38,978 nucleotides of DNA from Geitlerinema sp. BBD 1991-9. GTDB taxonomy: Bacteria; Cyanobacteriota; Cyanobacteriia; Cyanobacteriales; Geitlerinemataceae. The notes beneath the pieces are model-generated. The model searched no databases and had not been told where the DNA came from. It worked only from the letters and a program-made list of their open reading frames with translations. Positions 35,377 through 38,978 of the stretch are shown here, piece by piece. Numbering within the stretch: the first letter of the stretch is position 1; each line of letters begins with the position of its first letter. The position numbers and the translations under genes were made by a program. The stretch is taken from assembly GCA_001657325.1 (NCBI GenBank), contig LWRO01000037.1, positions 1 through 38,978 of the forward strand, in the 5' to 3' direction.

Positions 35377-35567
35377 TTGGGATGTATTCTAAGTTTTTAT
35401 CGATTTTTTGCGAAGCGTAGGGTGTGTTATCGGGCGACAAAATTCGGCTAAAGCGAAACAAATGAAATGCCCGCGTAACGCAACAACAACGATTTTTACC
35501 GTATTGAGATGCACCCAATTATTTCGCGTTTTGGGATGTATTCTAGATTTTTATAGATTTTTTGCGA
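35377..35567 (+). repeat. 37-bp near-direct repeat around MITE copy 2
   Basis: TTGGGATGTATTCTA starts two copies, at 35377-35413 and 35531-35567, each ending ATTTTTTGCGA. They differ at three bases. The first forms the left end of the MITE-like element and the second lies just outside its right end. Confidence 0.65.
35379..35516 (+). mobile_element. MITE-like element, family B copy 2
   Basis: Shares with copy 1 GCGTAGGGTGTGTT, ACAAAATTCGGCT, AATGCCCGCGTAACGCA and the right end TTGAGATGCACCC. The left end is diverged (GGGATGTATTCT in place of GGGTGCATCTCA). Same orientation as copy 1. Confidence 0.65.
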
Positions 35568-35888
35568 GAATTTAACGCATAGAAATTTAGAATAATGATA
35601 GAAATAGTTTCGGTTTGCAAGCATTGGCGAAAAGTTACTTCAAGCTGGGATCGAACAATTTTTAACAAATTTTTCACCGTCTGCTGTCATAGTTAAAACT
35701 GAGCTTGTTGATTCTTTCGTTTCGCTCGTCATTTTTTCAGGCAAATCGATCGTAAATCCTTCTTGGCACGTGAAATATAAACTCGCCAATTCAAGACTGA
35801 CATGACAAGATCGCAATTCCCTTTGCATTGTAAACGTCTAGACAGGTAAGATGCCTGTGTTACGCGGTAGTTCAGAACCATTTCACCC

Positions 35889-36752
35889 ATGAAATCGATC
35901 GCCGCTGTCAGTGCCAGTCTCCTCCTTTCTCTCCCGCTCCCCGTGGCTGCACGATCTGTCCTTGACGATATCGCTGAAACGGGAGAGCTGCGAATCGGCA
36001 TTCAAGAAAATGCAATACCCTTCGGTTATCGGGATAATAACCGAAATCTTCTCGGGTACTGTATCGCCTTTGCCGAACTGTTGCGCGATGACTTGCAAGA
36101 TCGATTGGATTCTTCCATTCTCCCCCTCGTGAAACTCGTCCCGAGTACTGTTGACACCCGCTTCGACCTCATCCGTAGTGGACGCATTCACCTCGAATGC
36201 GGCCCGAACACGATTCGCGACGATCTCGATGGGGTGACATTTTCAGACCCCTTTTTCCTGACGGGGGTACGCCTGTTGGTACACGAGGCGACACGAGAAC
36301 GAGTAGAGAATACCGATTCTTGGGAGGGACTCAGGATTGGCGTGTTGGAAAACACGGCTGCTGAAAGGATGTTACTCGATCTTCATCCCGAGGCCAATGT
36401 CGTTATTTTTCGGGGCAGCTCAGCAACAGCACAAGGTGTTTCATCTCTACAGGGAACACTCGATGGATTTGCTGATGATGAGGTTCTGTTATTAGGGGAA
36501 ATGGTGAAATTGCAACTGTCACTGTCTGAGTACGTGATGGTTCCCGAACATCCTGTAACGTGCGAGTTATACGGAATGATTTTGCCGGACGACGATCGAG
36601 AATGGTCGGAATTTGTCAACGAGATTATCCACAGCGATCGAGCAGACGATCTCTTAGTAACCTGGTTTCAAGGTTTAACAGATTATATTTTACCCACCAT
36701 TGAATATTGCACCGAACGACTCGCGCAAAATTCTGAAAATACGACGAGATGA
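35889..36752 (+). CDS. Periplasmic solute-binding protein, family 3
   Basis: The 287-residue protein begins with a signal peptide (MKSIAAVSASLLLSLPLPVAARS) and follows with the SBP_bac_3 pattern: ELRIGIQENAIPFGYRDNNRNLLGYCIAFAELL, then DTRFDLIRSGRIHLECGPNTIRDD (the ligand-binding N-T-x-R region), GVTFSDPFFLTGVRLLV, and the second lobe GLRIGVLENTAAERMLL. Family members bind polar amino acids for ABC uptake or act as sensors. No permease or ATPase gene lies near, so it is an orphan, perhaps paired with a distant transporter. The ATG at 35889 is clear. Confidence 0.88.
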   Translation: MKSIAAVSASLLLSLPLPVAARSVLDDIAETGELRIGIQENAIPFGYRDNNRNLLGYCIAFAELLRDDLQDRLDSSILPLVKLVPSTVDTRFDLIRSGRIHLECGPNTIRDDLDGVTFSDPFFLTGVRLLVHEATRERVENTDSWEGLRIGVLENTAAERMLLDLHPEANVVIFRGSSATAQGVSSLQGTLDGFADDEVLLLGEMVKLQLSLSEYVMVPEHPVTCELYGMILPDDDREWSEFVNEIIHSDRADDLLVTWFQGLTDYILPTIEYCTERLAQNSENTTR

Positions 36753-36777
36753 GGCGTGAAGGTGCGATCTGAAAAAT

Positions 36778-37062
36778 TCACCACAACGACAACTGACCCG
36801 GTGAAACGTTCCCGCGACGGTTGCGGTGATACCAGAGATGACAACTGGAACAGAGGGCGATAAGATTTTCCGATCGATTGTCTTCTGGGGTGTAGTTGCA
36901 ATGGTGAACGTTGAGGGTGCGGCGGCTGCGTTCCGAACGCGATAGGTTTGCTGTTACGTCGCCGGGTTTGATGCACTGTTGTCCACAACGCTGGCATTTC
37001 CAGTTCGCCGCCACTTTGACCGCCAATGCGATCGATTGCCAATTTGAAGGATATCGGGTCAC
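36778..37062 (-). CDS. Small HNH endonuclease-like protein
   Basis: The 94-residue protein contains one HNH domain with zinc-binding cysteines: WKCQRCGQQC at the N-terminus and CSSCH near the end. The core is LNVHHCNYTPEDNRSENLIALCSSCHLWYH with the H-H, N and H of the motif. Such small proteins cut or nick DNA, alone or with a partner. It is convergent with the solute-binding protein gene (25 bases apart) and has no obvious partner. Confidence 0.82.
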   Translation of the reverse strand: MTRYPSNWQSIALAVKVAANWKCQRCGQQCIKPGDVTANLSRSERSRRTLNVHHCNYTPEDNRSENLIALCSSCHLWYHRNRRGNVSPGQLSLW

Positions 37063-37565
37063 AGATTCAATCTTTACACTCCCTTCTGTTGTAGCGCGTT
37101 CTCGTTCGCGGCGGTTCGATAGTGTGGGTCAGTCTGTCGAGATAGCTCGGACGGTTGAGTCGGTGTTGGCTTTAGAATGGGTGAGGTAGATCGATCGATA
37201 GGCTGTCGAAATGCTCGATCGATACACAGCGTTGACACAACTGCACGATATAGAGTGTTGAGTGGTAATCGAGCAGCAACGGATGTTAAGGCTAAAATTC
37301 TCATCCAGCAGGGCTTTCAAAAAAATCGAGAGTTTCAGTCCCGGCTGCATCTCAAGACTATAAAAGTAGTTGCCAGTGCGTTACGCGGGCATCTAATTCA
37401 TCTTGACTTCAGACGAATTTTGTAGTCCGCGAATACACCCTACGCCTCATGTTCTGGAAAAAATGAGATGCACCCTTCAGTCTCTTCCTGATTGGAGGGT
37501 TTAATGGGTACAGAAAAATGTCAATTTATTAGCGTGTCTTTCTGTCCCATTCCTCTGCAATCCCC
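37063..37565. other. Intergenic region holding a MITE copy
   Basis: Apart from the family B element at 37343-37475, no gene or RNA was recognised here. The 37185-37250 part has several CGATCG sites. Confidence 0.4.
37343..37475 (-). mobile_element. MITE-like element, family B copy 3 (133 bp)
   Basis: Inverted relative to copies 1 and 2: it starts GGCTGCATCTCA and ends TGAGATGCACCC, with TGCGTTACGCGGGCATCTAA and CGCGAATACACCCTACGC inside. Its GGCTGC end is the exact complement of the right end of copy 1. Confidence 0.75.
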
Positions 37566-37754
37566 ATGAACGGAATTTTTGAAAAGATAATTGTTGTCGG
37601 TCTGCTCGTCCTGAGTGTTGGCGTAGTGTTCTTCTGTGGTGCAGCTCTGGGTTGGGTGGTTCGCCCGATCGTCTATTTCATCACCATCGGTGGCGGTAGT
37701 TTGCTGGTTGTCATTGGAATTGCCGGGGTGTTTCTTGCCAATGAATTCTTCTGA
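37566..37754 (+). CDS. Small membrane protein (62 aa), unknown function
   Basis: The 62-residue frame starts MNGIFEKIIVVGLLVLSVGVVFFCG and has two hydrophobic stretches separated by WVVRPIVYF, with a Gly-rich GGGSLLVVIGIAG second helix. This is typical of a small inner-membrane protein. There is no recognised family and no clear Shine-Dalgarno sequence. It stands alone between a MITE-like element and the AraC gene. Confidence 0.5.
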   Translation: MNGIFEKIIVVGLLVLSVGVVFFCGAALGWVVRPIVYFITIGGGSLLVVIGIAGVFLANEFF

Positions 37755-37892
37755 CTGCGATCGAACTCTGATTCGTTCAGGTACTCATAACCAGGACTGT
37801 CCTACTGAGGAGCAGAGTAAATCGAACAATTCACGCTCCATTTTGCAGGCGAGACCCTTGCACCAATAGATAGCCCTAAAAAATAGGGATGT

Positions 37893-38765
37893 CTAACTTA
37901 CCCGGTACGCTTTCGGTGTCATCCCCGTCAACTTCCGAAACTGCTGGCTTAAATGACTGTGGCTATTGAATCCACACTCTAAAGCAATATCCACGATTAA
38001 CCGATCCGTTTGCTTCAACAATTGTTTTGCCCGTTCCACCCGTTGCTGAAGTAGGTATTGGTAAGGTGAGATGCCGATGGATTGCTTGAATAAATGACTA
38101 AAATGAAACTGGCTCATATCTAGTAGTTTCGCCAAACTAGCAAGTTTGATGTCTCGATCTAAATGAGCGTCAATGTAATCCAAAACTTGCATGAGTTGGC
38201 GTTGGGGTAAACCCCCCTCGTAGATCGGCAACTGTGGTTGTGTCGTTGCGTGCTGCCGGAGCAAGTTCACCGCCAAGATATTTGCTAGAGAATCAACATA
38301 AAGTCTGTTACCAGATGGGTTCTGTTGGATTTCAGCGAGCAGCATTGTGGCGATCGCTTCTAACTGGCAATCGCGAGTCTGAAATGTGGGTACGAGTTCT
38401 AGGCGATCGCCATCACGATCGAGCGTTTCTCGAGCAACACTTTGCAGAAACTGAGCAGTCAGTTGAATCTGCAAGCAATTTTCATCACCTTCCCACCGCA
38501 CAAACAGTGGCGTGTTTGCGGGTGTGATGGACAGGTCTCCTTTCCGATATAGCCCCGTATGAGTTTTGCCGTCCTGAGCTTGTAAGTAGCGAATTGGACG
38601 GGGAGCCAACGACACAAACAGCGTGTGTTCCTCCTCGCGATGGTACGGCCCTTCTCCAGCAGGATTTCGGAGTTGCTGAACCCGAATATGCTCCCAAGTT
38701 GGAGCTGGACTGGGTTGGCTGGGTGAAGAATTAATTTGGCCTTGGGATAGAGCAGTTTCTTGCAC
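37893..38765 (-). CDS. AraC-family transcriptional regulator
   Basis: The 290-residue protein has a variable N-terminal sensor-like part (about 1-180) and a C-terminal AraC DNA-binding domain with two helix-turn-helix units: KLASLAKLLDMSQFHFSHLFKQSIGISPYQYLLQQRVERAK and IVDIALECGFNSHSHLSQQFRKLTGMTPKAYR. The second matches the family signature closely. The effector and targets are unknown. The upstream side (right of 38765) has an insertion-sequence end within about 120 bases, which may have displaced its former target gene. The ATG at 38765 is the first in frame. Confidence 0.92.
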   Translation of the reverse strand: MQETALSQGQINSSPSQPSPAPTWEHIRVQQLRNPAGEGPYHREEEHTLFVSLAPRPIRYLQAQDGKTHTGLYRKGDLSITPANTPLFVRWEGDENCLQIQLTAQFLQSVARETLDRDGDRLELVPTFQTRDCQLEAIATMLLAEIQQNPSGNRLYVDSLANILAVNLLRQHATTQPQLPIYEGGLPQRQLMQVLDYIDAHLDRDIKLASLAKLLDMSQFHFSHLFKQSIGISPYQYLLQQRVERAKQLLKQTDRLIVDIALECGFNSHSHLSQQFRKLTGMTPKAYRVS

Positions 38766-38891
38766 GAGACTAACCCATTGTTAGGAGTGTTCACCCTATG
38801 GCTTGGGAAATCAAATCAGCTAAGCGAGCTGAGAGACTTTAGATTTCAGAGGTTGAGGATACGGCTAAGGTGTCGTCACTTGCCATTGTGA

Positions 38892-38978
38892 CATCCTCCC
38901 GGCGCTGACCCTACGGGTACAGCGCGGGATTCCCAACCTCGCAGTCAGGCATTCCTGCCCCACGCCACTTGTCTAGGT
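38892..38978 (-). mobile_element. Right end (omega-RNA-like) of an IS200/IS605-type element, partial
   Basis: Read on the minus strand, the region ends GGGAATCCCGCGC, a hairpin and GGGAGGATGTCAC. This is the typical 3' end of a TnpB guide-RNA scaffold. The hairpin arms are CCC/GCGCTG/ACCC (38898-38911) and GGGT/CAGCGC/GGG (38915-38928) with small bulges. The tnpB gene would lie beyond the right edge on the minus strand. The bases just left of about 38892 would then be the guide/flank. Confidence 0.55.

Larger units (their letters stand above)
35336..35888. other. Intergenic region with MITE copy and a doubtful minus-strand frame
   Basis: Besides the family B element (35379-35516) and its duplicated flank, a 62-codon minus-strand frame (35640-35828) ends in GEKFVKNCSIPA. 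It has no start signal, no recognisable domain and no conserved neighbour, so I do not list it as a gene. Confidence 0.4.

Noticed and set aside
35640-35828. 62-codon minus-strand frame as a gene
   Set aside because: No signal peptide, domain or ribosome site; sequence between repeats could be open by chance.
36912-36990. Plus-strand frames over the HNH gene
   Set aside because: The minus-strand HNH motif (CxxC, HH, CSSCH) explains the region.

Overview
The window looks like chromosomal DNA from a cyanobacterium, probably filamentous. It is dense in CGATCG/GATC and carries HIP1 octamers (GCGATCGC). It also has an STRR-type heptamer array, short palindromes and MITE-like repeats, and families common in cyanobacteria: a pentapeptide-repeat protein, HEAT and TPR proteins, DUF1622, an ACS/GNAT fusion and a Calx-beta subtilase. 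Identifications come from reading motifs in the translations; no database search was run.

Layout. 1-4924: the C-terminal bulk of a very large secreted subtilisin-like protease, open to the left edge and closed by a terminator made of two facing HIP1 sites. 5071-6673: a decayed toxin-antitoxin-like patch and a REP-associated tyrosine transposase (RAYT) with four near-identical 28-bp palindromes, one inside the transposase gene and one supplying its stop codon. 6723-8062: a cupin and a fructosamine-kinase-like gene. 8181-11556: a likely operon of a small unknown protein, a DndD/SbcC-like ATPase and an EamA transporter. It ends in an exact 60-bp tandem duplication. 12167-18025: housekeeping genes (dusB, a PfkB kinase, aroC, an MBL-fold hydrolase, a HEAT-repeat protein), a secreted hypothetical protein and a 56-aa membrane protein.

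18026-18892 is a repeat nest with two 206/205-bp MITE-like elements. 18893-21881 holds a DUF167 gene overlapping a 925-residue acyl-CoA synthetase/acetyltransferase. 22594-25018 holds a pentapeptide-repeat protein, a GNAT acetyltransferase and a DUF1622 membrane protein. 25010-25160 has five DnaA-box-like 9-mers followed by an AT-rich tract, a candidate replication origin. 25506-28567: a Nudix hydrolase, a TPR protein and ribD.

28564-34055 is a tightly packed minus-strand surface-glycan cluster: GT2 glycosyltransferase, methyltransferase, DUF2142 membrane protein, methyltransferase, rmlC, rmlD. A divergent GT87-like gene stands beside it. The rest holds an orphan solute-binding protein, an HNH protein, a small membrane protein and an AraC regulator. 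At the right edge is what looks like the end of an IS200/IS605 (TnpB) element.

The best candidates for something new are the small-protein/DndD-like ATPase pair (8181-10510), the possible origin (25010-25160) and the RAYT locus invaded by its own type of palindrome (5795-6673).
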